This document shows positions 18,442 to 26,218 of a stretch of DNA of 64,000 nt, in pieces; position 1 is the first letter of the stretch, and every line of letters starts with the position of its first letter. The notes beneath the pieces are model-generated. The model worked only from the letters and a program-made list of their open reading frames with translations, ran no database searches and was not told where the DNA came from. This DNA is from Bacillus massiliglaciei (GTDB taxonomy: Bacteria > Bacillota > Bacilli > Bacillales > DSM-1321), in assembly GCF_900098925.1 (NCBI RefSeq), contig NZ_LT622360.1, positions 323,135 to 387,134 on the forward strand, written 5' to 3'. Position numbers and translations under genes: made by a program.

Positions 18442-18462
18442 ATAGGGTAGGGGGGTATGGTA
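18442..18462 (+). promoter_or_regulatory. CsoR operator upstream of csoR-copZ
   Basis: ATAGGGTAGGGGGGTATGGT, a G-tract site very like the B. subtilis CsoR operator in front of copZA (core TACCC...GGGGGTATGGTA). It sits 25 bp before the csoR start, so CsoR should repress its own operon until copper binds. Confidence 0.82.
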
Positions 18463-18486
18463 ATTTGAGTGTAAGGAGTGATGCGA

Positions 18487-18828
18487 ATGGAACAGGAAAG
18501 TAATCCTAATTTGGAAGATCATCCTCATTGCCAAGAACCTTCCCAGAGCAGAAAAAGCCATCATTCAGAAGCGGTGAAAAAGAATTTAGTCAGCCGTTTG
18601 AATCGTATCGAAGGCCAAATAAGAGGGATTAAAGGACTTATTGAAAAGGATACGTATTGTGATGATGTTATTACACAGATATCGGCAACTCAAGCGGCTT
18701 TGAACAGTATCGCTAAAATTCTTTTAGAAGGACATATGAAGAATTGTGTTGTCAGCCGCATTCATGAGGGAGACCTGGAAGTAGTCGATGAAGTGTTGGT
18801 AACCATCCAAAAATTAATGAAAAAGTAA
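18487..18828 (+). CDS. csoR: Copper-sensing repressor CsoR
   Basis: 113-residue all-alpha DUF156 repressor. The Cu(I) ligands are the Cys in TYCDDV and the His and Cys in GHMKNCV, in the C-H-C order of CsoR rather than the ligand sets of RcnR or FrmR. KKNLVSRLNRIEGQIRGIKG is the characteristic first helix. The N-terminal tail is His/Glu/Ser-rich (HPHCQEPSQSRKSHH) and could add metal-binding residues. ATG 18487 lies 9 nt after AAGGAG; GTG 18478 and ATG 18481 are less well spaced. Followed 16 bp later by copZ. Confidence 0.92.
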   Translation: MEQESNPNLEDHPHCQEPSQSRKSHHSEAVKKNLVSRLNRIEGQIRGIKGLIEKDTYCDDVITQISATQAALNSIAKILLEGHMKNCVVSRIHEGDLEVVDEVLVTIQKLMKK

Positions 18829-18844
18829 AGGAGAAGATGATTGA

Positions 18845-19051
18845 ATGGAAAACGTAACATTAAATGTTAAAGGAATGTCTTGCGGACATTGTGTAAAGGC
18901 AGTAGAAGGCAGCGTTGGGGAACTGGAAGGTGTAAAAGAAGTGGAAGTCAGCCTGGAAGATGGAAAAGTAAGGGTTCTGTTTGAAGAAGATAAAGTGAAA
19001 CTGGCTTCTATTAAAGAAGCTATAGATGACCAGGGATACGACGTCGAATAA
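18845..19051 (+). CDS. copZ: Copper chaperone CopZ
   Basis: 68-residue HMA-domain chaperone with the Cu(I)-binding motif MSCGHC near residue 11 and the ferredoxin-like beta-alpha-beta pattern ending in DQGYDVE. It delivers Cu(I) to a CopA ATPase and helps CsoR sensing. AAAGGAG lies upstream of the ATG. A 22-bp hairpin terminator follows directly, so no copA is cotranscribed here, unlike the copZA operon of B. subtilis. Confidence 0.94.
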   Translation: MENVTLNVKGMSCGHCVKAVEGSVGELEGVKEVEVSLEDGKVRVLFEEDKVKLASIKEAIDDQGYDVE

Positions 19052-19067
19052 CACAGCTTTCATGTAG

Positions 19068-19117
19068 TTTCCTCAAAAAAACGTACTGTTTTTATACAGT
19101 ACGTTTTTTTGAGGAAA
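19068..19117. terminator. Bidirectional intrinsic terminator with 22-bp perfect stem
   Basis: TTTCCTC plus AAAAAAACGTACTGT at 19068-19089 pairs perfectly with 19096-19117 around the 6-nt loop TTTTAT. Serves copZ and the convergent nucleoside hydrolase gene. Confidence 0.94.
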
Positions 19118-19123
19118 GCTGTT

Positions 19124-20047
19124 TTATACCCGTTCCATGAAAAGCTGCAGGAATTTGTCTGCGTCAACCCCAAAACCGACCTTGACATTCGGTTCCTTGC
19201 TCTTGATTCTTGAAAGGTCTTCTACAGTTTCTCCGATTGCATGATCCTCTAAATCTACCTTCAGAAACATCGGATGTGTATGGATGAGCCCGGGATGCGT
19301 TACAGCCCCTACAGCCAGCGGGTCATGCAGGGCACAGCCGTTTAAAAAAGGATACCTTTCACTGTAGAAGGTAAGATAATGGGATGAAATATCTGCCAGA
19401 AATGTATGTACTTTATCTTCTTGCTGCCGCCAGGTTTCAATCGATTCTCTCGGCAGGACGGTTTTCATCGTCACATCAAGACCTATTAATGTGATTGGCA
19501 GGCTGGACTGAAAGACCTTTTCGGCCGCATGCGGATCAGCATATATATTAGCTTCTGCAAATTTCGTTACATTGCCTGGGGCGGCTACTGCACCGCCCAT
19601 GATGACGACATGTCCGATTTGCCGGCTGAAATCCGGTTCTTTTTCCAAAACGACTGCCAGGTTTGTTAGAGCAGCGGTCGTAATTAATGTAAGATCTTTT
19701 CCATACATATTGGCTGCCTGAAGAATGAATTCTGATGCCGGCATATCTTCTGCAGTCAAAACTGGTTCAGGAAGAAATGTATTCCCAAGTCCGTCAGCAC
19801 CGTGTACATCCGTTGCCGTATGGAATTCCTGTCGAAGGACCAGCGGTTTTGACGCCCCTTTGTAAACCGGGATTTTCTTCTCAAGCAATTCAAGAACTTG
19901 TAAGGTGTTTCTGGTAGTTGAATTGATTCCGATATTTCCGTGAGAAGTCGTGATCCCAATCACTTCAATTTCCGGAGAATTCACGGCATATGCTATGGCT
20001 AACGCATCGTCAATGCCAGTGTCTACATCTAAAATGACTTTTTTCAT
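19124..20047 (-). CDS. Inosine/uridine-preferring nucleoside hydrolase
   Basis: 307 residues. The calcium-binding N-terminal motif ILDVDTGIDDALAI and the segment TLITTAALTNLAVVLEKEP are diagnostic of the IUNH family; VIMGGAV and GCALHDPLAVGAV (with the catalytic-region Asp) follow. It hydrolyses the N-glycosidic bond of ribonucleosides in the cytoplasm for purine/pyrimidine salvage. Good GGTGATG site before ATG. Stands alone. Confidence 0.92.
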   Translation of the reverse strand: MKKVILDVDTGIDDALAIAYAVNSPEIEVIGITTSHGNIGINSTTRNTLQVLELLEKKIPVYKGASKPLVLRQEFHTATDVHGADGLGNTFLPEPVLTAEDMPASEFILQAANMYGKDLTLITTAALTNLAVVLEKEPDFSRQIGHVVIMGGAVAAPGNVTKFAEANIYADPHAAEKVFQSSLPITLIGLDVTMKTVLPRESIETWRQQEDKVHTFLADISSHYLTFYSERYPFLNGCALHDPLAVGAVTHPGLIHTHPMFLKVDLEDHAIGETVEDLSRIKSKEPNVKVGFGVDADKFLQLFMERV

Positions 20048-20104
20048 CTTTTCATCACCTCATTCTCCAGTTTAATGGTTTAGAACAGGTCTGTCTCTAG
20101 TAAA

Positions 20105-20752
20105 CTAAAGAACATAAAGATATATACAAAAGAAGTGAGACAAGGTGCCAAGCATGATGAAAATGTGAAAGATTTCGTGAAATCCCCATTTCCCCCATTG
20201 AAAGTAAGGAGGCTTCAGTCCGTAAATAATTCCGCCTGCTGTATAAAATACTCCTCCTAGAATTAATAAGGAAAGTCCCTTTAATCCAATGACGGAAGCA
20301 AGCGGGGCAGAGGCAAAGATAATGATCCAACCCATTGCAATATACAAGAATGTGGAAAGCCATCTTGGACAATTGAACCAAATCATTTTAAAAGCGACTC
20401 CCAAAACGGCCAGAACAAGAACAATTGTAAAGTACGTCCAACCGATTGTTCCGTTTAAGCTTACGAGACAAAAAGGAGTATAAGAACCCGCAATCAGAAC
20501 AAAAATCATAGAATGATCTACCTTCCTTAAGAAAGCAATCACCCGGTCACTGGCTATAGCAGAATGGTAGAGGGCAGAGGCGGAATATAACAAAATCATA
20601 CTGATGCCAAATATGATAACCGCCCCAATGGTCAGTGATGATCCATCCAATTTCGATGCTTTGATGGTAAGAGCCAGTAAGCCAACGAAAGATAGAACAG
20701 CTCCCCAAAAATGAGTTAATGCGTTAATAGGTTCTCTAATATAGCTCTGCAT
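20105..20752 (-). CDS. Hemolysin III family membrane protein (YplQ-like, PAQR superfamily)
   Basis: 215 residues with seven membrane segments. REPINALTHFWGAVLSF at the N-terminus, SALYHS with conserved Ser/His, DHSMIFVLIAGSYTPF and the C-terminal HEIFHIFIMLGTLSHFF are hallmarks of hemolysin-III/PAQR proteins, with the His and Asp positions thought to bind metal. Possible membrane hydrolase or homeostasis role; the name hemolysin is historical. Strong AAAAGGAGTG site. Confidence 0.92.
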   Translation of the reverse strand: MQSYIREPINALTHFWGAVLSFVGLLALTIKASKLDGSSLTIGAVIIFGISMILLYSASALYHSAIASDRVIAFLRKVDHSMIFVLIAGSYTPFCLVSLNGTIGWTYFTIVLVLAVLGVAFKMIWFNCPRWLSTFLYIAMGWIIIFASAPLASVIGLKGLSLLILGGVFYTAGGIIYGLKPPYFQWGKWGFHEIFHIFIMLGTLSHFFCIYLYVL

Positions 20753-20885
20753 GCAATCACTCCTTTTATGTAGTTTTAATAACTATATAATATGATACTC
20801 ATATATCATCACGTAGTCAACCTTTACTTGGAGCGGTGTGTAGGATAAAATAAATGGTATCAATGATGTAAGCAGGTGAAATCCT

Positions 20886-21482
20886 TTGCAGCAGAAAGAG
20901 GAACTTTTGAAGAAGATTGGCATAGAAAGCAAAATCAATATTGAAGATGTGCCTGACATCGATTTATATATTGATCAGGTTCTTCAGCTTTTTGAAAAGA
21001 AATTTGAAGGCACAAAAAGGAATGCTGATGAAAAAGTACTGACTAAGACCATGGTCAATAATTATGCGAAAGGAAAATTGTTTTATCCTATAAAGAATAA
21101 GAAATACTCCAAAGATCATCTATTATTGATCAGTCTGATTTATCAGTTAAAAGGCGCTCTTTCCATTAATGATATAAAATCCACGTTAAGCGGCCTGAAT
21201 CAGTTAATCACAGAAGAAGGATTTGAACTGGAGCCGTTTTACCGAAGTTTTCTGGAACTTCAGGATAAAGGAGCTGCCCATTTTAAGGAGAACTTAGAAT
21301 CTCTTATGAATGAATCAAAGAAAGAAGTGAAAAGAGAAGGGCAGGAAAACGAATATCTTGAAAAAGCATTAATGATCGCCTCTCTTGTAAATGTAAGCAA
21401 TCTGTATCGGAGAACCGCGGAACAGCTTATTGATGAATTGGTGAAAACACTGCCGGCTGACGGCGTAAAGAAGAAAGATTGA
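20886..21482 (+). CDS. DUF1836 domain protein
   Basis: 198 residues. The first two thirds match the DUF1836 pattern: DVPDIDLYIDQVLQLFEKKF, then VLTKTMVNNYAKGKLFYPIKNKKYSKDHLLLI, resembling a MerR-like helix-turn-helix. Cytoplasmic and possibly DNA-binding. TTG start at 20886 lies 6 nt after AGGTGA; no ATG gives a better start. Function not known. Confidence 0.8.
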   Translation: MQQKEELLKKIGIESKINIEDVPDIDLYIDQVLQLFEKKFEGTKRNADEKVLTKTMVNNYAKGKLFYPIKNKKYSKDHLLLISLIYQLKGALSINDIKSTLSGLNQLITEEGFELEPFYRSFLELQDKGAAHFKENLESLMNESKKEVKREGQENEYLEKALMIASLVNVSNLYRRTAEQLIDELVKTLPADGVKKKD

Positions 21483-21648
21483 TCAGCAGGGACCCGTGAG
21501 TGAACACCAATGGGACCGCAGTCAGCTGTTTTCCCCTTCTGAATAATTGTTGATCAGTGCTGATTGTTATCTTTTTTTTTAGAAATATACTACTATTTTT
21601 AATGTAGACTTATAAATTGATTATATATAAGAAGGGGAAGGTGAAACA

Positions 21649-22227
21649 ATGGATGTACTTACTGCCATAAAAACACGCCGGAGCATCGGGCTTGTCAAAC
21701 AAGAACCGGTTCCAAAAGAAATGATTGAAACGCTTCTTGAAGCTGCTACATGGGCGCCTTGCCATCATCGCACAGAACCATGGAGATTTTTTGTGATGAC
21801 CGGTGAAGGCAGAAATGCACTTAGTGATACATTTGTAAAAATGGCAAAAGCGAAAATGGAAGAGCCTTTAAGCGAAGAGGATCAAAAAAAGCTGGAAAAA
21901 GAAAAGAATAAACCATTAAGGGCACCGGTTGTCATTGCAGTTGCAGTTAAACCGGCTGAAGATAATCCAAAGGTCGTTTTGGAGGAGGAATTTGCTGCAG
22001 GCCATGCAGCAGTGCAAAATCTGCTTCTCGCTGCCCATTCCTTAGGTCTTGGCGCTGTATGGAGAACCGGTGCGGTATGTTCTGCACCTGAAATCAGAGA
22101 GTTATTTCATTTGCAGGGAAAAGCAGAGATCATCGGCTTTGTTTATGTTGGATATCCGGATTTGAAAAAAGACCCTGTTGCCAAACGAAAACCTGTCTCT
22201 GACGTAACACAATGGATGGATAAATGA
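21649..22227 (+). CDS. Nitroreductase-family protein
   Basis: 192-residue FMN-dependent nitroreductase-fold enzyme. Seen are MDVLTAIKTRRSIG at the N-terminus (flavin phosphate contact by RRS), the AATWAPCHHRTEPWRFFV loop at about 34-51, and GLGAVWRTGAV with FVYVGYPD at the C-terminus. Of the short YdjA type rather than the 220-250-residue NfsB type. GAAGGGGAAGGTG upstream of ATG. Uses NAD(P)H to reduce nitro compounds or quinones; physiological substrate unknown. Its own terminator has been split by the downstream IS3-family insertion. Confidence 0.87.
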   Translation: MDVLTAIKTRRSIGLVKQEPVPKEMIETLLEAATWAPCHHRTEPWRFFVMTGEGRNALSDTFVKMAKAKMEEPLSEEDQKKLEKEKNKPLRAPVVIAVAVKPAEDNPKVVLEEEFAAGHAAVQNLLLAAHSLGLGAVWRTGAVCSAPEIRELFHLQGKAEIIGFVYVGYPDLKKDPVAKRKPVSDVTQWMDK

Positions 22228-22243
22228 GAATGATGATTCAGAT

Positions 22244-22266
22244 AATAAAGAAAAGCCCAGGCAGAT
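22244..22266. terminator. Left arm of a terminator split by an insertion sequence
   Basis: This 23-nt arm (AATAAAGAAAAGCCCAGGC...) is complementary at 21 of 23 positions to 23571-23593 on the far side of the IS3-family element. Together they would form the bidirectional terminator between the nitroreductase gene and nsrR. Confidence 0.8.
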
Positions 22267-22361
22267 TTATACGTCATAGACTAACCTGAATTAATGAGAC
22301 ACTATAAAACACCTTCGAAATGGTACACTTAAACAAAGTACTAATTCGGAGGTGTTTTTGC

Positions 22362-22691
22362 ATGGGCAAAAATGTATATTCAAATGAAGTTAAGTGGGCA
22401 GTTGTGAAAGATAAAATGAGTGGTCAGTTTTCGAACCGTGAAATCATGGAGAAGTATGAGATTAAAAATGTTTCTCAAATCAAAACGTGGATGAAATGGT
22501 ATCGAGATAATCAGGTTCATCGATTTAATCAACCAATAGGAAAACAATATTCCTATGGTCATGGACCAGACAGTTCGAGTCCTGAAGAGAAAAAAGAACG
22601 TCAATTGAATCATTTAAAACAGGAAAATGAAATCTTAAAAAAGTATTTGGAGATCGAAAAGGAGTTGAAAAAGAAATCGTTCTCCAATTAG
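22362..22691 (+). CDS. IS3-family transposase OrfA
   Basis: 109 residues. N-terminal helix-turn-helix (SNEVKWAVVKDKMSG...SNREIMEKYEIKNVSQIKTWMKWY) for binding the IS ends, and a Glu/Lys-rich C-terminal helix likely forming a leucine-zipper coiled coil. GGAGGTG lies 7 nt before ATG 22362. Near its end, at 22637-22643, the heptamer A AAA AAG is in the correct frame for programmed -1 frameshifting into orfB. Confidence 0.9.
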   Translation: MGKNVYSNEVKWAVVKDKMSGQFSNREIMEKYEIKNVSQIKTWMKWYRDNQVHRFNQPIGKQYSYGHGPDSSSPEEKKERQLNHLKQENEILKKYLEIEKELKKKSFSN

Positions 22692-23524
22692 TTCAGAATT
22701 CACGAAAGAAATATACAGTATCAGCTATTTTATCAGCTTTAAATGTTCCTAGATCCACCTATTATCGCTGGGCAAATGCGCAACTAGTTGAGTTGTCTAA
22801 GGAAGAAGAAGCGATTATTTACCTTTGCGAAAAAACTAAATACCGATATGGTCATCGAAAAATCAAGGAGCTTTTAAAACGTGACTATCCTATCAAATTG
22901 AACCGTAATACTGTTCAACGAATCATGCAGAAATATCACCTTCAATGTAAAGTAAAACAAAAGAGAAGGTGGAAATCTCAAGGAGAATCTGTCGTTGTCG
23001 CGCCAAACTTATTACAGCGAGAGTTTCACGCAAGCAAACCTAACCATAAGTGGGTAACAGATATTACCTACATTCAATATGGGCCAGACACTTTATATTT
23101 ATCAACGATCATGGACTTGTTTAATAATCAAATTGTTGCCTATAAACTTTATACTCATCAACAAATTCCTTTGGTGATTGATACCTTGAATGAAGCACTA
23201 GAAAAGCGAGGAAACCCTAAAGGAGTCATCATCCATTCAGATCAAGGAAGTGTCTATTCTTCTTATGCTTATCAGAATCGGATTAAAGAAAAGAATTTAG
23301 TTGGTAGTATGTCACGCAGGGGAAACTGTTGGGACAACGCAGTGATTGAGTCATTCCACTCGAACCTTAAATCAGAAGAATTTCAGTTTGTTAAATTCCA
23401 TTCTTTGTCGCTAGAAGAAGTAAAGGAACGTGTGGATCAATTTATGAGTTATTATAACGAAGAGCGTATCCAAGAAAAATTAGGCTACCACACACCAATA
23501 GAGTTTGGTGATATGGCTGCCTAA
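22637..23524 (+). CDS. IS3-family transposase OrfB (made by -1 frameshift as OrfAB)
   Basis: The frame is open from 22631 and is entered by slippage at 22637-22643. It encodes a second helix-turn-helix (VSAILSALNVPRSTYYRW), the HTH_21-like block YRYGHRKIKELLKR, and an rve integrase core with the DDE triad: Asp in WVTDITYIQ, Asp in IIHSDQGSVYSS and Glu in NAVIESFHSNLK. The frame is intact to TAA 23524, so the element may still be active. It has no credible independent start before TTG 22793, which would remove the first HTH. Confidence 0.9.
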   Translation, partial: KKVFGDRKGVEKEIVLQLVQNSRKKYTVSAILSALNVPRSTYYRWANAQLVELSKEEEAIIYLCEKTKYRYGHRKIKELLKRDYPIKLNRNTVQRIMQKYHLQCKVKQKRRWKSQGESVVVAPNLLQREFHASKPNHKWVTDITYIQYGPDTLYLSTIMDLFNNQIVAYKLYTHQQIPLVIDTLNEALEKRGNPKGVIIHSDQGSVYSSYAYQNRIKEKNLVGSMSRRGNCWDNAVIESFHSNLKSEEFQFVKFHSLSLEEVKERVDQFMSYYNEERIQEKLGYHTPIEFGDMAA

Positions 23525-23570
23525 GAAGAAGATGTTTTATTACTGTCTCAAATGAATAGGTCAGTTTACT

Positions 23571-23593
23571 ATCAGCCTGGGTTTTTCTTTATT
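23571..23593. terminator. Right arm of the split terminator
   Basis: ATCAGCCTGGGTTTTTCTTT and three more bases, complementary to 22244-22266. On the minus strand it overlaps the last codons of the Rrf2-family gene. With about 1.3 kb between the arms it probably no longer folds efficiently as one hairpin. Confidence 0.75.
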
Positions 23594-24041
23594 CATTTTT
23601 ATCTCCTTTAGAGTCAAAAAAGGCTTTTAATATGATCCGGTTGGCTGTGACATCTTCTAAGGTATATCGGTCCAGCACTAAGAAAAATGCTTCCAATGCT
23701 TCATTAATCATATGTTTCAGGCCGCAGACCGGTGTAATCACGCAGGCACTCCCATCTTCTTTAAAGCATTCTACCATATGAAAATCTTCCTCTGTTTTCC
23801 TGACAATTTCCCCGATATTCAACTGATCAGGACTTTTTGCCAGTCTCATGCCTCCGTTTCTGCCCCGGATTGTTTCGATATATCCCATTTTCCCAAGATT
23901 GTAAGTAATTTTCATCAAATGATTCACGGAGATATCATATGCCTCCGAAATTTCTTTAATTGTCACTAATTTTTCATTTCGATTGACAGCTAAATATAAT
24001 AAAACTCGTAAAGAGTAATCAGAGTAGCTAGTTAAACGCAT
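23589..24041 (-). CDS. nsrR: Rrf2-family nitric oxide-sensing repressor NsrR
   Basis: 150 residues. Winged helix at the N-terminus (MRLTSYSDYSLRVLLYLA, ITIKEISEAYDISVNHLMKI-like helices, RGRNGGMRLA wing). Three cysteines in ECFKEDGSACVITPVCGL match the [4Fe-4S] ligands of NsrR, with the spacing expected. Divergent from hmp, the classic NsrR target, which makes the assignment firm. Apo or nitrosylated protein would release hmp. Confidence 0.92.
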   Translation of the reverse strand: MRLTSYSDYSLRVLLYLAVNRNEKLVTIKEISEAYDISVNHLMKITYNLGKMGYIETIRGRNGGMRLAKSPDQLNIGEIVRKTEEDFHMVECFKEDGSACVITPVCGLKHMINEALEAFFLVLDRYTLEDVTANRIILKAFFDSKGDKNE

Positions 24042-24119
24042 GTGAATCCCTGCTTTCTTTTAATGACCATATCATAGCATAAATGTGACAGATTCTTAAC
24101 TTTTGCAGCTTGCAGATAT

Positions 24120-24193
24120 AAAAGAAGTATTTTATATATTGCTTTAATTCATGCGGGCTCGTACAATAAACATGTAAATAAAATACTTCTTTT
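24120..24193. promoter_or_regulatory. nsrR/hmp control region with 16-bp inverted repeat
   Basis: AAAAGAAGTATTTTAT at 24120-24135 recurs as an exact reverse complement at 24178-24193. The left copy ends just before the hmp -35 box; the right copy lies between the expected start site and the hmp ribosome binding site. The TA-rich core (GTATTTTATATATT) resembles NsrR half-sites, so both copies are candidate NsrR operators. Confidence 0.7.
24139..24167 (+). promoter_or_regulatory. SigA-type promoter of hmp
   Basis: -35 TTGCTT (24139-24144), 17-bp spacer, -10 TACAAT (24162-24167). The 5' leader is then about 35 nt to ATG 24208 and contains the right copy of the inverted repeat. Confidence 0.75.
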
Positions 24194-24207
24194 CGAGAGG
24201 CGATGTC

Positions 24208-25422
24208 ATGATGTTATCTCAGCAAACTATTCAAATTATTAAAGCAACCGTTCCCGTGTTAGAAGCAAAAGGGGTAGAAATTACAACTGTTTTCTACCGG
24301 AACTTATTTCAAGACTATCCTCAGTTATTGAATATCTTTAATCAAACGAATCAAAAAAAAGGGCGCCAGCAAACAGCACTTGCTAATACCGTTTTGGCTG
24401 CTGCTAAATATATCGATAGGCTGGAAACTATATTGCCCGTTGTGAAACAAATAGCTCAAAAGCACCGGAGCCTGATGGTTAAGCCGGAGCATTATCCAAT
24501 TGTGGGCGAATATCTTCTTGCCGCTATTAAAGAAGTTTTGGGTGATGCAGCAACTGATGAAATTATTGGTGCTTGGGGAGAAGCCTATGGTGTCATAGCC
24601 CAAGTCTTTATCGACATTGAAAAAGAAATGTATGAAGAAGCTGAACAGAGAAGCGGGGGATGGGCTGACTTTAAAGAATTTATCGTAGCTGACAAGGTGA
24701 AGGAAAGTGAAGTCATTACTTCCTTTTATCTAAAGCCGGTAGATGGCGGAATGGTACCGTCATTTATTCCTGGCCAGTATGTCACTGTCAGAGTAAAAAT
24801 TCCTGGTGAGGAGTATCTGGTCAACCGTCAATACAGCCTGTCAGCGGCCCCAAATAAGGAAAGCTTCCGGGTTTCTGTCAAAAGGGAAAAGGAACCGAAC
24901 ACACCAGAAGGACGCGCTTCTAATTATTTGCATGATCAAGTGGGAGTCAATGACCGAATCGCACTCACTGTTCCTGCTGGAGTCTTCACCCTTGAGGCAG
25001 AAAAAAATAAAGCACCGCTCGTATTCATTGGAGCAGGAGTTGGGGTAACCCCATTAATGAGCATGGTTCAGTCTATTGCAAAACAGGAGCCTGGCCGAAA
25101 AGTAACATTTGTCCAAGCAGCAAAAAATCCCCGTGTGCAAGCTTTCCAAAATGAGCTTGAGTCACTTGAAGATAAGCTGTCTGATTTCCGTTTAACTTTT
25201 GTATATTCAGAGCAGATGGGCGGCGAACAAAATGATAAAATCAAGCAGGGGCATGTGGATGAAGAATTTTTACGCAATTTAAAGGCGGATGCTGATTCTG
25301 AATATTATATTTGCGGACCTGTTCCGTTTTTAAAAGCAGTGACAAGCGGATTGAGAGAACTCGAGATACCGGATGAAAAAGTTCACTTTGAGTTCTTCGG
25401 TCCTGCGGAGGCCATCCATTAA
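24208..25422 (+). CDS. hmp: Flavohemoprotein nitric oxide dioxygenase
   Basis: 404 residues. The N-terminal globin domain (1-140) has the proximal His in AQKHRSLMVKPEHYPIVG and distal-pocket Tyr/Gln region; then a ferredoxin-reductase FAD domain (about 150-260) with RQYSLSAAP, and an NAD domain with GAGVGVTPLMSM and ICGPVPF at the C-terminus. Converts NO and O2 to nitrate using NAD(P)H. GAGAGG lies 7 nt before ATG 24208; a second ATG follows directly. Divergent from nsrR. Confidence 0.95.
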   Translation: MMLSQQTIQIIKATVPVLEAKGVEITTVFYRNLFQDYPQLLNIFNQTNQKKGRQQTALANTVLAAAKYIDRLETILPVVKQIAQKHRSLMVKPEHYPIVGEYLLAAIKEVLGDAATDEIIGAWGEAYGVIAQVFIDIEKEMYEEAEQRSGGWADFKEFIVADKVKESEVITSFYLKPVDGGMVPSFIPGQYVTVRVKIPGEEYLVNRQYSLSAAPNKESFRVSVKREKEPNTPEGRASNYLHDQVGVNDRIALTVPAGVFTLEAEKNKAPLVFIGAGVGVTPLMSMVQSIAKQEPGRKVTFVQAAKNPRVQAFQNELESLEDKLSDFRLTFVYSEQMGGEQNDKIKQGHVDEEFLRNLKADADSEYYICGPVPFLKAVTSGLRELEIPDEKVHFEFFGPAEAIH

Positions 25423-25475
25423 TAGATTGAAACTAAACGATACAAATCAAAAATAGAACGGAATGCTTTTCTAAA

Positions 25476-25510
25476 AGCAGGCTGATTGAATATTTCTCAA
25501 TCAGCCTGTA
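25476..25510. terminator. Hairpin between convergent hmp and DUF202 gene
   Basis: CAGGCTGATTGA (25478-25489) pairs perfectly with TCAATCAGCCTG (25497-25508). T-tracts are weak on both sides, but the position suits a shared terminator. Confidence 0.75.
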
Positions 25511-25526
25511 CTTATAATGTCATTTT

Positions 25527-25895
25527 TTATTCGGCCAGATAATAAATCCCTAAAACGACAGTAATGAGGACAACCATGACAGATAAAAAGAAAATAGAAA
25601 ATTTAGTCGATCTAAAAGTGTTTTCATTAATCTGCCTTACTTTCAGCAAATAGCTTCGCAATGCCAGTATAATCGTAATGATTCCCGACATAATGGCCAG
25701 GATTCCGATTCCTTTTATGGCTAGATCAGAAAGAGCGTTTTTGGCGGAACCATGAAGATTTGTTACTAAAAATCCAATCCCGATGATGGCAATGGCGGTT
25801 CTGACCCAAGCCAGGTATGTTCTTTCATTGGCCAAATGCTGCTGGATATATTGAGATTCCTTGGTGACTGCCTGTTTCTTTTTTTGAGAGGTCAT
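25527..25895 (-). CDS. DUF202 (YidH-type) membrane protein
   Basis: 122 residues with three membrane segments. The N-terminal QQHLANERTYLAWVRTAIAIIGIGF is the signature of the DUF202/YidH family (also found in the VTC4/SPX context of yeast). Inner-membrane protein of unknown function. Stands alone. Confidence 0.9.
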   Translation of the reverse strand: MTSQKKKQAVTKESQYIQQHLANERTYLAWVRTAIAIIGIGFLVTNLHGSAKNALSDLAIKGIGILAIMSGIITIILALRSYLLKVRQINENTFRSTKFSIFFLSVMVVLITVVLGIYYLAE

Positions 25896-26160
25896 TATGT
25901 TTCACTCTTTTCTGTTTATGCTTTTAGAACTTTGATAGGAAAGCGTAATTCTACTATACCCATATTTAAGTTCATCTGTCCTGTTTTGGAATACCATCTG
26001 AAGGAAAAAGGATGGGATAAAAGCAGATAACTCTCAGGATGGGAAAAGAATCTATAATATTCCTAAGGAAACAGCGAGATCTGTGCCTTTGAAAGCACAG
26101 TTGAAACGGAAATTATGCAGCATAAGCAAAGGAGCTGGGACATAACTGTTTCATTTAATG
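25896..26160. other. Intergenic region with GCTGGGACATAACT motif
   Basis: 265 bp upstream of the DUF202 gene, with no supportable gene. At 26134-26147 it holds GCTGGGACATAACT, a string I remember near intergenic hairpins in other Firmicutes genomes (recollection only), directly before a compound hairpin. Confidence 0.4.
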
Positions 26161-26218
26161 AAAAAACCGAACTATCATGCGAAACTCTAGTTAGAGTTTC
26201 ACAATAGTCCGGTTTTTT
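26161..26218. terminator. Compound intrinsic terminator
   Basis: AAAAAACCGAACTAT (26161-26175) pairs with ATAGTCCGGTTTTTT (26204-26218) with one mismatch; the loop carries its own perfect 9-bp hairpin GAAACTCTA/TAGAGTTTC. It can act on the minus-strand SDR gene. Confidence 0.85.

Larger units (their letters stand above)
22277..23568 (+). mobile_element. IS3-family (IS150-like) insertion sequence
   Basis: About 1.29 kb. Imperfect terminal inverted repeats: TAACCTGAATTAATGAGACA on the left and, as reverse complement of the right end, TGACCTATTCATTTGAGACA, with similarity extending a few bases outwards (so each boundary is uncertain by about 5 bp). Contains overlapping orfA and orfB with an A6G slippery heptamer. 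No clear 3-4 bp target duplication was found. The element sits in the loop of a terminator. Confidence 0.88.

Noticed and set aside
21483..21648. Terminator after the DUF1836 gene
   Set aside because: Only short imperfect pairing (TCAG/CTGA near 21555) before a T-run; too weak to list as a feature.
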